Assembly: GCF_000420165.1 (NCBI RefSeq) | Contig: NZ_ATUK01000002.1 | Coordinates: 27,485-91,484, forward strand | Reading direction: 5' to 3' | DNA from: Thioalkalivibrio sp. AKL19 | GTDB lineage: Bacteria; Pseudomonadota; Gammaproteobacteria; Ectothiorhodospirales; Ectothiorhodospiraceae | DNA length: 64,000 nucleotides | Shown here: one piece after another, positions 51,458 to 61,027 of the stretch | Layout: each line of letters opens with the position of its first letter | Position numbering within the stretch: position 1 is the first letter of the stretch | Made by a program: the position numbers and the translations under genes | The notes under the pieces: model-generated | What the model was told of the DNA's origin: nothing | What the model saw: the letters and a program-made list of their open reading frames with translations, nothing else | The model's database searches: none

Positions 51458-53830
51458 TCAATCCTGCCATACGACCCGATTGCGCCCCGAGCGCTTGGCC
51501 CGGTACATCGCATCGTCCGCGCGCTTGATCCAGTCCTTGATGGCCTCGCCGCGGCGGCATTCGGCCACCCCCAGACTGATGGTCACGTGCCCCACATGTC
51601 CCAACTCCAACGCGGCGACCTGGCGCCGCAGATCCTCCGCCAGACGGCAAGCCGCCTCGGCGGTGGTGCTCGGCAGCAGGACCATGAATTCCTCGCCGCC
51701 CCAGCGTCCCAGCACATCGGACTGGCGCAGGCGTCCTCCCGCCACGGCCACGACCCGGCGCAGGACCTCGTCCCCGATGTCGTGACCATGGGTGTCGTTG
51801 ATCCGCTTGAAGTGATCCAGGTCCAGCATCACCAGCGAGCAGGAATCGCCGTAGCGCTCTGCCCGCCGTGCCTCCTGCTCCAGCAATGCCTCGAAATGGC
51901 CCCGGTTGGCGGCATCGGTCAACGGATCGTAAAAGGCCTGGTACTCCAGCGCGGCCTCCAGTTCCTTCTGCCGGGAGATATCGTGAAACATGGCGATGTA
52001 GTACTCGATCGCCCCGCTGGCATCCCGGATCGCGGTGACGATCTCGTGCAGGGGGAAGATCTGCCCGTCCTTGCGCCGGTTCCATACCTCACCCGACCAG
52101 TGGCCGCGCGCGTGCACGGACTCGAACATCTCCTGATAGAAGCCGCGATCCTGCAGTCCCGAGTTCATGATCCGGGGGTTGTGTCCCACCGCATCGGCCT
52201 CGGTGAACCCCGTGATCTCGGTAAAGGTCGCGTTGACGCGCTGAATCGTCCCCTCGCCATCGGTGATGAAGATCGCCTGACTGCTCTCGAAGGTCGCCGC
52301 GAGCAACCGCTGCTCCCGCTCCAGGTGGTGCCGCTCGGTGATGTCCTGCACGGTCCCGATCATGCGCAGCGCGCGGCCATCCGAATCGACCTCCACGTAA
52401 CCACGCTCGTGCACCACGCGCTCCTCGCCGTCGGCGCGCAGTACGCGATGCACGGTATCGAAAGAGCCTCCCTCGGCCAGCGCGGCGTCCACCTCGGCCT
52501 GAACCCGTTCGCGGTCCTCCGGATGAACCGCCTGCAGGAAGGCGGCGTGCGTCCCGCCCCACTCGCCACGTCGCATCCCGAAGATCCGGAAGACCTCGTC
52601 GGACCAGCGGACCTCGTTGCGGGAAAAGTCCGATACCCAGTTGCCGATATGCGCGATGCGCTGGGCCTCGGCCAGTTCTCGCTCGCGCAGATGGAGCGCC
52701 ACCTCCGCCCGCACCCGATCGGTGATATCCAGGATCACCCCGAACCAGAGGACACTGCCGTCCTCCAGTGCCTCGGGGCTGGAGTGCCCCTCCACCCAGA
52801 TCTCGCCACGCCTAGGGTGGCGCACGCGATAGCGCTGGCGCCAGGGCTCCAGGCAGCGCATGGAGGCCTCGATGCTGGCGACAACCCGCTCGACATCATC
52901 CGGGTGGATGACTTCGAAGGCAGGGCTGGCATCGTGCCTCACGGCCTCGGGCGTCACGCCGTACACGTCGGCCATGCCCTCACTGGCATACGGGAGCGAC
53001 GCCCGGCCATCCGGGTACTGGCGATACTGGTAGATCACCCCGGGCAGGTTGTGGGCGATCTTCTCCAGGTGGCGCTCGGTCTCTACCCGCGCCCCCACGT
53101 CCTGGAAGGCACCCACCAGCTCGACGACCGCGCCCTGACCGTCGCGGATCGCGGTAATCTGGTCCTCCAGCCATTGCCAGTGCCCGCTGGGCATGCGCTG
53201 GCGATAGCTCAGGCGACAGAATCCGCGCGCGCCGTCGGCCAGCCAGCGCTTCACCTGGCCGGCGCAACGCTGGTACTCCTCGCGAGTCAGATGGGCCTGC
53301 AACCAGTCCGGCTGGCCGGTAATCTGCTCTGGCGTCCAGCCAGTAACGGCCTGCACGTTGGGGCTGAGCCAGGTCATGGTGCCCAAGTCCGAGGGGTCCA
53401 TGGTGTAGATCACGGCCGGACTGGCGCGCAGCAGGGTCTCGGTACGCTGCTCCGTCTCCTTGTGCACGCCAATATCGGCGACCGCCACGAGCAGGGCTTC
53501 GGGGCAGTCCTCGGTGGCCGGGATCCGGCTGACCGCCAACTCCACCCAGTGCGCCTGATCGGTGGCATCCAGCAGACGCGCCTCAAAGCTGCAGTTGGCG
53601 CATTCACCGCTCCGCAACGCATGACGCCGGTCCTCGAAGCGCACCCGATCGTCCGGGCAGACATGCGCCTTCAGGAACGCATCGGTCAGATCCGCCGGAT
53701 CACAGGCCAGCAAAGCGCCCAGGCGGGGATTGGCACGCAGGATGCGCCCCTCGGTATCCATCTCGGCCAGCCCCACCGGCGCATGCTCGAACAGCGCCGC
53801 GTAGCCGTGGATGGCACAAATTTCGCTCAT
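51458..53830 (-). CDS. Multi-PAS diguanylate cyclase
   Basis: A 790-residue soluble PAS-GGDEF protein. Four to five PAS/PAC units precede the cyclase; one carries LPGVIYQYRQYPDGRAS, near-identical in pattern to the downstream paralogue, and the last resembles the PAS of DosC-type sensors (ATFESSQAIFITD). The active-site GGEEF is at 711-715 with an intact RxxD I-site (RQSD). Intergenic distance to the next cyclase is only 31 bases, so both are probably made from one transcript and respond to related cues. No phosphodiesterase is present nearby. Confidence 0.9.
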   Translation of the reverse strand: MSEICAIHGYAALFEHAPVGLAEMDTEGRILRANPRLGALLACDPADLTDAFLKAHVCPDDRVRFEDRRHALRSGECANCSFEARLLDATDQAHWVELAVSRIPATEDCPEALLVAVADIGVHKETEQRTETLLRASPAVIYTMDPSDLGTMTWLSPNVQAVTGWTPEQITGQPDWLQAHLTREEYQRCAGQVKRWLADGARGFCRLSYRQRMPSGHWQWLEDQITAIRDGQGAVVELVGAFQDVGARVETERHLEKIAHNLPGVIYQYRQYPDGRASLPYASEGMADVYGVTPEAVRHDASPAFEVIHPDDVERVVASIEASMRCLEPWRQRYRVRHPRRGEIWVEGHSSPEALEDGSVLWFGVILDITDRVRAEVALHLRERELAEAQRIAHIGNWVSDFSRNEVRWSDEVFRIFGMRRGEWGGTHAAFLQAVHPEDRERVQAEVDAALAEGGSFDTVHRVLRADGEERVVHERGYVEVDSDGRALRMIGTVQDITERHHLEREQRLLAATFESSQAIFITDGEGTIQRVNATFTEITGFTEADAVGHNPRIMNSGLQDRGFYQEMFESVHARGHWSGEVWNRRKDGQIFPLHEIVTAIRDASGAIEYYIAMFHDISRQKELEAALEYQAFYDPLTDAANRGHFEALLEQEARRAERYGDSCSLVMLDLDHFKRINDTHGHDIGDEVLRRVVAVAGGRLRQSDVLGRWGGEEFMVLLPSTTAEAACRLAEDLRRQVAALELGHVGHVTISLGVAECRRGEAIKDWIKRADDAMYRAKRSGRNRVVWQD

Positions 53831-54004
53831 TGGGTAACGCGTCCTTGCCCGTCTTCGCCCCTCTTGACGGAGGCTTCGTCGACACTCATTCGTGTGTCGG
53901 CTGCCCGCGGGCCTGGCAGCACGTGATTGGACTGAGTCCGGAAACTACCAGATAACGAGTCAGGTTTCCTCTTGACCCCAAAAAAAGTCGTTTACTGCCC
54001 CGCA

Positions 54005-54036
54005 AAACGGAAACGCCCCCGGCAAGCGGGGGCATT
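54005..54036 (-). terminator. Rho-independent terminator of the gcv operon
   Basis: On the minus strand GCCCCCG-CTTGC-CGGGGGC (54033 down to 54015) is followed by GTTTCCGTTTT, a strong GC hairpin with a broken T-tract, 47 bases after the gcvPB stop. Confidence 0.7.
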
Positions 54037-54079
54037 TCAGGACGAACCAGGATGCCCGGGGCTGGCCCCGGGGAATCCG

Positions 54080-55588
54080 TCAGCCGTGCGTACCGGTGCG
54101 CGGCGCGCTGGCGTCCCCGTCCTCGGCGGGCTGGAACACGACGTCCAGCGCCTTGGCCGCGGCCACCTCGTTGAAGCGCCGGTTCGGCAGCGTGTGCGGC
54201 GCACTCTTGATGGTGTCCATGTCGTTCTCCGACTCGGCCAGGATGCAGGCCATCGCCTCGACGAAACCGTCCAGGGTCTCCTTCGACTCGGTCTCGGTCG
54301 GCTCCACCAGCAGGCACTCCGGCACCAGCAGCGGGAAGTAGGTGGTCGGCGCGTGGTAGCCGTGGTCGAGCAGGCGCTTGGCCACATCGCCGGCGGTCAA
54401 ACCGCGCTCCTTGGCCTGCTTCTTCATGGTCACGATGAACTCGTGCGTGGCGCGACGCTTGGGGTAGGCCAGGTCGAACCCGGCCGCGGCCAGTTCGCGC
54501 GCCAGGTAGTTGGCGTTCAGGGTCGAGAACTCGGAGACCCGCACCATGCCCTCGCGCCCCAGCATGCGCATGTAGATGTAGGCGCGCAGCAGCACGCCGG
54601 CGTTCCCGGCGAACGCGGACAGACGTCCGATGCTCTGCGGGCGATCGGACTCCTCGGCAAATCGGTAGCCGCCCTGCTCCGCCTCGATCACGTGCGGGAT
54701 CGGCATGAACGGCAGCAGCCGTTCGGCGACGCCCACCGCGCCGGAGCCCGGGCCACCCCCGCCGTGCGGCGTGGAGAAGGTCTTGTGCAGGTTCATGTGG
54801 ATCACGTCGAAGCCCATGTCGCCCGGGCGTACCTTGCCGAGGATCGCGTTCAGGTTGGCGCCGTCGTAGTACAACAGGCCGCCGGCCTCGTGCACGATGC
54901 CGGCGATCTGCTTGATCCGCCGCTCGAACACGCCCACGGTGGAGGGGTTGGTCAGCATGATCCCCGCGGTGTGCGGGCCCACGGCGGCCTGCAGGGCTTC
55001 CAGGTCCACGTCCCCGGTCTCGTCGGTGGGGATCTCGCGCACCTCGTAGCCGCACATGATCGCGGTTGCCGGGTTGGTGCCGTGGGCGGCATCCGGGACA
55101 ATGATCTCGCGGCGCTCGGTATCGCCCCGGGCATCGTGATAGGCGCGGATCATTGCGACACCGGTGTACTCGCCCTGGGCACCGGCCATCGGCGCCAGCG
55201 ACACGGCCTTCATGCCGGTGACTTCCTTTAGCATCTCCTGCAGCTCGAACATCGTCTGCAGGAAGCCTTGGCTGTGGCTAGCCGGGGCGAGCGGATGCCG
55301 GTTCAGGAACCCGGGCAGCATCGCCAGGCTGTTACAGGCGCGCGGGTTGTACTTCATCGTGCATGAGCCCAGCGGGTAGAACTCAGTGTCGATGGAGAAG
55401 TTCTTCTGCGACAACCGCGTGTAGTGCCGCACCACGTCCAGTTCCGAGGCCGCCGGCAGACCCGGGGCGGACTTGCGCTGCAGGTTCGCCGGGATGCGGG
55501 TCGCGGCGTGGTCGCGCGGCGCCTGGGCCACGGCCGAGCGACCGGCACGGGAACGTTCGAAGATCAGATTGGCTTCAGTGGTGCTCAT
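54080..55588 (-). CDS. gcvPB: Glycine dehydrogenase (decarboxylating) subunit 2
   Basis: A 502-residue beta-type half of the split P-protein. The PLP lysine is Lys269 in [18 protein letters not shown], and [14 protein letters not shown] and [11 protein letters not shown] are conserved. With GcvPA it decarboxylates glycine and loads the aminomethyl group on lipoylated GcvH. It is the last gene of the gcv operon, 81 bases after tpx, and is followed by a terminator. The C-terminus has a short Asp/Ala-rich extension. Confidence 0.95.
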   Translation of the reverse strand: MSTTEANLIFERSRAGRSAVAQAPRDHAATRIPANLQRKSAPGLPAASELDVVRHYTRLSQKNFSIDTEFYPLGSCTMKYNPRACNSLAMLPGFLNRHPLAPASHSQGFLQTMFELQEMLKEVTGMKAVSLAPMAGAQGEYTGVAMIRAYHDARGDTERREIIVPDAAHGTNPATAIMCGYEVREIPTDETGDVDLEALQAAVGPHTAGIMLTNPSTVGVFERRIKQIAGIVHEAGGLLYYDGANLNAILGKVRPGDMGFDVIHMNLHKTFSTPHGGGGPGSGAVGVAERLLPFMPIPHVIEAEQGGYRFAEESDRPQSIGRLSAFAGNAGVLLRAYIYMRMLGREGMVRVSEFSTLNANYLARELAAAGFDLAYPKRRATHEFIVTMKKQAKERGLTAGDVAKRLLDHGYHAPTTYFPLLVPECLLVEPTETESKETLDGFVEAMACILAESENDMDTIKSAPHTLPNRRFNEVAAAKALDVVFQPAEDGDASAPRTGTHG

Positions 55589-55669
55589 AGCGGTTTCTCG
55601 CTTGCGTATTCGGGTGACGACGACCGGGCACAGGCCCGGCCGCCGGCGGCGCGGAGGGACTCCGGCCGA

Positions 55670-56197
55670 TTACTGGGTCGGGCTCAGGTTGGCCCGATCA
55701 TCCAGGGCCGCGAACGCGGCGTCGTAGTCCGGCTCGTCGCCGATCTCGCGAACCAACTGGGCGTGCATCACCAGGTTGTCGGTATCCAGCACGACCACGC
55801 CGCGCGCGGTGACCCCGGCCAGCGGGCCGTCCTGGATCAGCACGCCGTAGTCCTTGGCGAAGTTGCGATCGCGCATCATCGACAGCACGGTCACGCGTTC
55901 CAAGTTCTCGGCGGCGCAGAAGCGGCTCATCGCGAACGGCAGGTCGGCGGAGACGATCAGGATCTCGAGATCCGGACGGCTGGCGACCATCTCGTTGAAC
56001 TTCTTGGTGGAGTCGGCGCAGACCGGGGTATCCAGGCTGGGCACGATGGAGATCAGCTTGCGCTTGTCGCCGAAGTCGGCGAGCGAGACGTCCTGCAGAT
56101 CCTTGTTGGTCAGCTTGAAGTCCGGGGCCGGCGAGCCCACGTGCGGCAGATCGCCGTTGGTGTTGATTGGATTACCTTGCAGCTTGATTTCGGCCAT
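55670..56197 (-). CDS. tpx: Thiol peroxidase Tpx
   Basis: A 175-residue atypical 2-Cys peroxiredoxin. The peroxidatic Cys60 is in [11 protein letters not shown], and the resolving Cys94 is in SRFCAAENL. It reduces lipid and hydrogen peroxides with thioredoxin. The gene is inserted between gcvPA and gcvPB (61 and 81-base gaps) in the same direction, an uncommon place for it. It should be expressed with the glycine cleavage genes. The length is slightly above the usual 168 residues because of the C-terminal tail. Confidence 0.95.
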   Translation of the reverse strand: MAEIKLQGNPINTNGDLPHVGSPAPDFKLTNKDLQDVSLADFGDKRKLISIVPSLDTPVCADSTKKFNEMVASRPDLEILIVSADLPFAMSRFCAAENLERVTVLSMMRDRNFAKDYGVLIQDGPLAGVTARGVVVLDTDNLVMHAQLVREIGDEPDYDAAFAALDDRANLSPTQ

Positions 56198-56258
56198 GGT
56201 TGCCTCCCGGCATGGTGTAGTTGGCGCGTGGTGTCGTTGACCCTGGGTGCGGACCGCC

Positions 56259-57611
56259 TCAGGCGGCCTGCTCCCACGTGGTCACGTACTGCTCCAGGTC
56301 GGATTCGGTCTTGGTCTCGGTGGCACAGACCAGCACGCAGCCATCCAGCTGCGGATAGTCCCGGCTCAGCTCGAGGCCCGCCAGCACGCCGGCGTCGGCC
56401 ATCGTCTGCACGCGGGTCGCGGCATCGCCGCCGAAATCCAGCGCGACTTCGTGGAAGTACTCGCCGGAAAAGCGCGGCTTGATGCCCTTGGCGGCCAGTT
56501 TTTCCACCAGCGCATGGGTATTGGCGTAGCAGGCCTCGGCCACACGGGTCAGGCCCTCGTCACCCAGCAGCGACATGTGGATGGTCGCGGCCGTCACCAC
56601 CAGGCCCTGGTTGGTGCAGATGTTCGAGGTCGCCTTGGAGCGGCGGATATGCTGCTCGCGCGCCTGCAGGGTCAGCACGAAACCGGGCTTGCCATCGGCA
56701 TCCTCGGCGCGGCCGACGATGCGCCCCGGCATCTGCCGGATGTGCTTCTTCAACGTGGTCATGAAACCGAAGTACGGCCCGCCGGACGACAGCGGCGCAC
56801 CCAGCGGCTGGCCCTCGCCAACCACGATATCCACGCCATTGGCGCCCCATTCGCCCGGCGGCTTCAACAGCGCCAGCGAGACCGGGTTCACCACGGCGAT
56901 GACCGGGATGCCGCGTTCTTCGGCCCAGCCGGTCAGGGCATCCACGTCTTCCAGGATGCCGAAGAAGTTCGGCTGGCTGATTACCATGGCGGTGACGTCG
57001 TCGTCCGCATACGGCGCCAGCGTGTCCACCGGGGTCTGACCGGTGGTCTCGTCGAACGGCAGTTCCACCAGCTCGATGCCCTGGTTGCCGATCAGCGTCT
57101 TCACCACCTTGCGGTAGTCCGGGTGCAGCGCCCCCGGCAGCAGGACGCGCTTGGCCTTGGAGCGGCGATTCACCCGCACCGCCATCAGCACCGCTTCGGC
57201 CAGGGCGGAGGCGCCGTCATACAACGAGGCGTTGGAGACCTCCATCCCGGTCAGGCGGCTGATCATCGTCTGGTATTCGTAGATCAGCTGCAGCGTGCCC
57301 TGGCTGGCCTCGGCCTGGTACGGCGTGTAGGCGCTGTAGAACTCGCCACGCGTGGCGATCTGCCACACGGCGGCCGGGATGTGGTGCTCGTAGGCACCGG
57401 CCCCGATGAAATTCGATGGCATGCCGTCTTTCGCGGCCCGCTCCTGCATCAGGCGGGTAATGCCCATCTCGTTCTCGCCCTCGGGAATCCCCGTGAGCGG
57501 CGGCGAACGCAGGTCGGCGGGAATCTCGTCGAACAGGTCCTCGACGGATTCGGCGCCAATGCTGTCGAGCATGGCACGGATGTCTTCTTCGGTATGCGGG
57601 ATAAACGGCAT
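56259..57611 (-). CDS. gcvPA: Glycine dehydrogenase (decarboxylating) subunit 1
   Basis: A 450-residue alpha-type half of the split P-protein, with no PLP lysine. Family landmarks are the N-terminal [30 protein letters not shown], the [17 protein letters not shown] and [14 protein letters not shown] segments, and EHHIRR-type Cys-poor C-terminus. It forms an alpha2-beta2 enzyme with GcvPB. It follows gcvH by 84 bases, and tpx follows it. Confidence 0.95.
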   Translation of the reverse strand: MPFIPHTEEDIRAMLDSIGAESVEDLFDEIPADLRSPPLTGIPEGENEMGITRLMQERAAKDGMPSNFIGAGAYEHHIPAAVWQIATRGEFYSAYTPYQAEASQGTLQLIYEYQTMISRLTGMEVSNASLYDGASALAEAVLMAVRVNRRSKAKRVLLPGALHPDYRKVVKTLIGNQGIELVELPFDETTGQTPVDTLAPYADDDVTAMVISQPNFFGILEDVDALTGWAEERGIPVIAVVNPVSLALLKPPGEWGANGVDIVVGEGQPLGAPLSSGGPYFGFMTTLKKHIRQMPGRIVGRAEDADGKPGFVLTLQAREQHIRRSKATSNICTNQGLVVTAATIHMSLLGDEGLTRVAEACYANTHALVEKLAAKGIKPRFSGEYFHEVALDFGGDAATRVQTMADAGVLAGLELSRDYPQLDGCVLVCATETKTESDLEQYVTTWEQAA

Positions 57612-57695
57612 GTCAGGTCTCGCTTTCGCCGATTGCGGCGAACTTCGGTTGGGTCCCGGCCGGACGCGGCCGGGACCGGTGATGCACGGCTACGC

Positions 57696-58088
57696 TCAGG
57701 ATTCGGCCTCGACGTGCGCGGCATAGGCATCCGCATCCATCAGGGCATCCAGCTCTCCGGCATCGGAGGGCTTCACCTTGAACAACCAGCCATCCTCGAA
57801 GGGCGACTCGTTGACCTTCTCGGGGCTGTCCGCCAGGTCCTCGTTGACCGCGGTCACTTCGCCGGAGATCGGCGCGTAGATATCCGAGGCGGCCTTGACC
57901 GATTCCACGGTGGCACAGGCCGTGCCGGCCTCGATGCTGCTGCCGGCTTCCGGGGCCTCAACGAACACCAGGTCGCCCAGCAGTTCCTGCGCGTGGTCGG
58001 TAATGCCCACGGTCACGCTGCCGTCGGCCTCGCTGCGCACCCACTCGTGGCTTTTGGTGTACTTCAGATCCTTCGGGGCTTCGCTCAT
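57696..58088 (-). CDS. gcvH: Glycine cleavage system H protein
   Basis: A 130-residue lipoyl carrier. The lipoylated Lys65 sits in VESVKAASD, and YTKSHEWVR and the [17 protein letters not shown] segment are typical. The ATG at 58088 is preferred to an earlier in-frame one whose extra residues are not conserved. It shuttles the aminomethyl group between P and T proteins and passes electrons to the L protein, whose gene is not in this operon. Confidence 0.95.
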   Translation of the reverse strand: MSEAPKDLKYTKSHEWVRSEADGSVTVGITDHAQELLGDLVFVEAPEAGSSIEAGTACATVESVKAASDIYAPISGEVTAVNEDLADSPEKVNESPFEDGWLFKVKPSDAGELDALMDADAYAAHVEAES

Positions 58089-58163
58089 GACATCTTCCTT
58101 TTGCTTGTTAGATCCCGCCTGCGCAGTGTAGTCCGGCACACGCGGGATGAGGCAATCCTCGCT

Positions 58164-59267
58164 TCAGTTTTTCGGCAAATCGATCTGCGGCTCGCCGTTG
58201 CGGACGAACACCGGCTTGACCACGCGCACCGGCAGCTTGCGGCCGCGGATGTCCGCGTGCAGCTGCTCGGCCTCGACCCCGGCCGGGATACGCGCGAACG
58301 CCACCGACACCCCGAGGCTGGGCGAGAAGCTGCCGGAGGTGACCACGCCGTCTCCGGCCTCGGTCTCGATGCGGGTCCCGCCACGCAGCACGCCGCGACC
58401 ATCCAGCACCAGCCCGACCATGCGTTCCTTCACGCCCTCGACCTTCGACTGTTCGATCGGCGCGCGGCCGATGAAGTCGCGCTCGGCATCCTTCAGCGCG
58501 ATGGTCCAGCCGAGGTTCGCGGTCAGCGGGTTGGTCTGGTCGTCCATGTCCGTGCCGTAGAGATTCATGCCGGCCTCCAGGCGCAGGGTGTCGCGCGCGC
58601 CGAGGCCGATGGGGTGCACGCCGGCGGCCTTCAGCTTCTCCCAGAAACCGTCGGCCTGTTCCGCCGGCAGCATCACCTCGAAGCCATCCTCGCCGGTGTA
58701 GCCGGTGCGGGCGACAAACCACTTGTCATTCCAGACCGCGGAGAACGGCTTGAGATCCCCGGCACTACGCAGGTCATCCGGCAGCAGCGGCAGGGTCTTC
58801 TCCACCGCCTGCGGGCCCTGGATCGCGATCAGCGCGAATTCCGGGCGCGGCTTGACGTTCACGTCGAAGTCCTCCGCGACCTTCTGCATGTGGGCGATGT
58901 CGCCCTCGGCGGTGGCGGCATTGACCACAGCCCGGTAGCTATCGCCCCCGGTCCAGTAGATGATCAGGTCGTCGATCACGCCGCCGGCCTCGTTCAGCAT
59001 GCAGCTGTACAGCGCACGCCCTTCGGTCTTCAGCTTGGCCACGTCATTGGCCAGCAGATAGCGCAGAAAGGCCTGCGCCTGCGGGCCGTGGATATCCACG
59101 ACCTGCATGTGCGAGACATCGAACATGCCGGCGGATTCGCGCACCCGCTTGTGCTCCTCCATCTGGGAGCCGTAATGCAGCGGCATCTCCCAACCGGCGA
59201 AATCGACCAGCTTGGCTCCCGCGCGCTGATGCGCGCCGTGGAGCGGAGTTGTCTTCAACGTCGTCAT
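58164..59267 (-). CDS. gcvT: Aminomethyltransferase (glycine cleavage T protein)
   Basis: A 367-residue tetrahydrofolate enzyme releasing ammonia and methylene-THF from loaded GcvH. Conserved segments are TTPLHGAHQRAGAKLVDFAGWEMPL (in parts), FDVSHM, the GYTGEDGFEV loop with its catalytic-region Asp, and GLGARDTLRLEAGMNLYG. It is the first gene behind the glycine riboswitch, so expression of the whole operon should rise with glycine. It provides methylene-THF to GlyA and ThyA. Confidence 0.95.
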   Translation of the reverse strand: MTTLKTTPLHGAHQRAGAKLVDFAGWEMPLHYGSQMEEHKRVRESAGMFDVSHMQVVDIHGPQAQAFLRYLLANDVAKLKTEGRALYSCMLNEAGGVIDDLIIYWTGGDSYRAVVNAATAEGDIAHMQKVAEDFDVNVKPRPEFALIAIQGPQAVEKTLPLLPDDLRSAGDLKPFSAVWNDKWFVARTGYTGEDGFEVMLPAEQADGFWEKLKAAGVHPIGLGARDTLRLEAGMNLYGTDMDDQTNPLTANLGWTIALKDAERDFIGRAPIEQSKVEGVKERMVGLVLDGRGVLRGGTRIETEAGDGVVTSGSFSPSLGVSVAFARIPAGVEAEQLHADIRGRKLPVRVVKPVFVRNGEPQIDLPKN

Positions 59268-59352
59268 CTAGTTCTCGCCTTGCTTGCGTGTCGTGGTCGG
59301 CTCGCCGGCATCCGCCGGTGGAACCGCGAGGCCCGGTCGCCGCGCTCCGGGC

Positions 59353-59394
59353 ATAAAAAAAGGGGCGGCCGGCAGAATGAATCTGCCAGCCGCC
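59353..59394 (-). terminator. Riboswitch-controlled intrinsic terminator
   Basis: On the minus strand GGGGCGGCTGGCAG and CTGCCGGCCGCCCC form a 14-bp stem (one G-U pair) with a seven-base loop, followed by seven T. It starts directly after the 3' end of aptamer 2, so glycine binding can decide whether it forms. It ends 86 bases before gcvT. Confidence 0.85.
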
Positions 59395-59602
59395 CCTCTG
59401 TCCTGAAACCTGAGAGTTTGCGTCGCGTCAGCCCGTTGTCGGACTGCGTGACCGCCCCCTTCGGTGGGCCGTTTCCGGCCGCTCTCCAGAGTGTGTCTCC
59501 TGCACCGTTCCGGTCCTGTAGCCTGAGCGATTCCGGGCGGATGTTGCGCCTTCGGCGTCTGCCAATCGTGTCGCGATCGCAGATCTCTTCCAGAACGGTG
59601 TG
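59395..59602 (-). promoter_or_regulatory. Tandem glycine riboswitch
   Basis: Read on the minus strand, aptamer 1 spans roughly 59602-59497, with GCCGAAGGCGCAA (59556-59544) and GCTCAGGCTACAGGACCG (59528-59511). Aptamer 2 spans about 59493-59395, with ACCGAAGGGGGCGG (59465-59452) and AAACTCTCAGG ... CAGGACAGAG. Both P3-type GCCGAAGG elements and both (C)TCAGG-N-ACAGGAC cores are present, so this is the two-aptamer class. The terminator follows at once. Glycine is expected to switch the gcv operon on. Confidence 0.9.
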
Positions 59603-59634
59603 CGGGCATTGTCGGGCACCCGCAGACGAAACTA

Positions 59635-59640
59635 ATTGTA
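59635..59640 (-). promoter_or_regulatory. Probable -10 of the gcv operon promoter
   Basis: TACAAT on the minus strand, in an AT-rich patch about 33 bases upstream of aptamer 1. A weak TTCGCT -35 lies 17 bases before it. Confidence 0.5.
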
Positions 59641-59736
59641 GACCAAAATACCCTCGAAGCGAAAGCCCGGACGGGCCACGCCGCTATTTGGGCGCCCCGA
59701 CTTGCCGCCGCACCTGCCCCCTCACGCATCCAGAAA

Positions 59737-59924
59737 GCACCGTCATTGCGAGGAGCCGCAGGCGACGAAGCAATCTCCGTCCGAAACCACCGGATATCGA
59801 TCCCGTCGCACTGCCAGCTTTCGGAGGTTACTCGCTGCGCTCGCCCTTCGGGCCGGCCTGCGGCCGTTCAACGCGCTGCGCGCTTTTGTGCCGCGTCGCC
59901 TGCAGCTCCTCGCAATGACGGTGC
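59737..59924. repeat. 188-bp MITE-like element with 31-bp terminal inverted repeats
   Basis: The left arm 59737-59767 starts GCACCGTCATTGCGAGGAGC; the right arm 59894-59924 is its inverse with one mismatch in 31. The interior is GC-rich and itself palindromic around GGCCGGCCTGCGGCC. No transposase is encoded. The GTCATTGCGAGGAGC end sequence is a motif I recall as frequent between genes in many proteobacteria. It lies between the gcv promoter and the ZIP gene stop. Confidence 0.65.
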
Positions 59925-59948
59925 CAGTAGCGACACTCTGCGCGCGCC

Positions 59949-60869
59949 CTACAACGCCATGTCGATCGCAAGCAGGACGACGAAGCCGACCAGCACCCCG
60001 ACCGTGGCCTGGGCCTCGTGACCCTTGCGGTGCGACTCGGGGATGATCTCGTGACTGATCACGAACAGCATCGCGCCGGCCGCGAACGCCAAACCCCAGG
60101 GCAGCAGAAACTCCATCAGCGTGATGGCACCGGCCCCGATCAGGCCGCCGATCGGCTGCACCATGCCGGTCAGCAAGGTCACCCCGAATGCCGCCCACTT
60201 GCTGTAGCCCAGCGACAGCAGGGCGATGGCGACCACCAGCCCCTCGGGCATGTTCTGCAGCCCGATCCCGATGGCCAGCGCGATCCCGTCGCTCACGTCA
60301 TCGCCGCCGAAGCCGACCCCCACCGCCAGGCCTTCCGGCAGGTTGTGCAGCGCGATGGCGAAGATAAACAGCCAGACCCGCCGGATCTTCTGCGGGTCGG
60401 CCCCGCTTTGCGGCCCGATGAAGAAATGCTCGTGCGGCACCAGCTTGTGCAACGCCAGCAATGCACCGCCACCCAGCCCGATCCCCACCGCGAGCACGAC
60501 AATGGCCATGCCCACGCCGCCGTACTGCGCCTCGGCCTGCTCCACCGAGGGGAGCACCAGCTCGAAGGCCGTGGCCGACAGCATCACCCCGGCGCCGAAG
60601 CCCATCATCGCGTCCTCGACCGACTGACTGATGCGGCGCAGGAAGAAGATCGGGATCGCCCCCACCGCGGTCATCAGACCGGCGACGAAACTCGCCAGCA
60701 ACCCGATCTGCAGCGTGCTCAGATCGGCAATGCGCTCTTCCAGCATCGGCCACAGCAGGCTGACCAGCCAGATGAAGACCGCCAGTGCGATCAGCGATCC
60801 GACGAGGAAGATCCGGGGCACCGGTTTGCCGTGATCCGGCTCGGATGCGGCGGGAGGGGGTTCGGTCAT
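59949..60869 (-). CDS. ZIP-family divalent metal transporter (ZupT/GufA-like)
   Basis: A 306-residue membrane protein with eight or so helices and the binuclear metal site motifs HNLPEGLAVGVGFG and QNMPEGLVVA, then SHEIIPES. A cytoplasmic loop with HEHFF may bind metal. An N-terminal extra helix (about 20-45) distinguishes this GufA-like subgroup. It would import zinc, iron or manganese; substrate choice is not readable. The ATG at 60869 lies right before the first conserved part; the longer frame overlaps the next promoter. The gene is divergent from the AGCS symporter. Confidence 0.88.
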   Translation of the reverse strand: MTEPPPAASEPDHGKPVPRIFLVGSLIALAVFIWLVSLLWPMLEERIADLSTLQIGLLASFVAGLMTAVGAIPIFFLRRISQSVEDAMMGFGAGVMLSATAFELVLPSVEQAEAQYGGVGMAIVVLAVGIGLGGGALLALHKLVPHEHFFIGPQSGADPQKIRRVWLFIFAIALHNLPEGLAVGVGFGGDDVSDGIALAIGIGLQNMPEGLVVAIALLSLGYSKWAAFGVTLLTGMVQPIGGLIGAGAITLMEFLLPWGLAFAAGAMLFVISHEIIPESHRKGHEAQATVGVLVGFVVLLAIDMAL

Positions 60870-61027
60870 GGGTCGTCCTTGAGAGTCGAAGCCGCCATTG
60901 AAACAGGGTCCATCGCGGCGTTCCACAGACGCGCCCAATGGCCGGGTTCGACAAAAGCTATCGTCAACACCCGTTGCGCGCGGTAGAGTTTTCAGCCAAA
61001 GCCGCTCCGGACCACAAGGACCCACCG

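Noticed and set aside
56247..59918. A very long open frame (over 1200 codons) on the plus strand opposite the glycine-cleavage genes
   Set aside because: It is antisense to five well-supported genes and the riboswitch, has no ribosome-binding site or domain, and is an expected by-product of high GC content.
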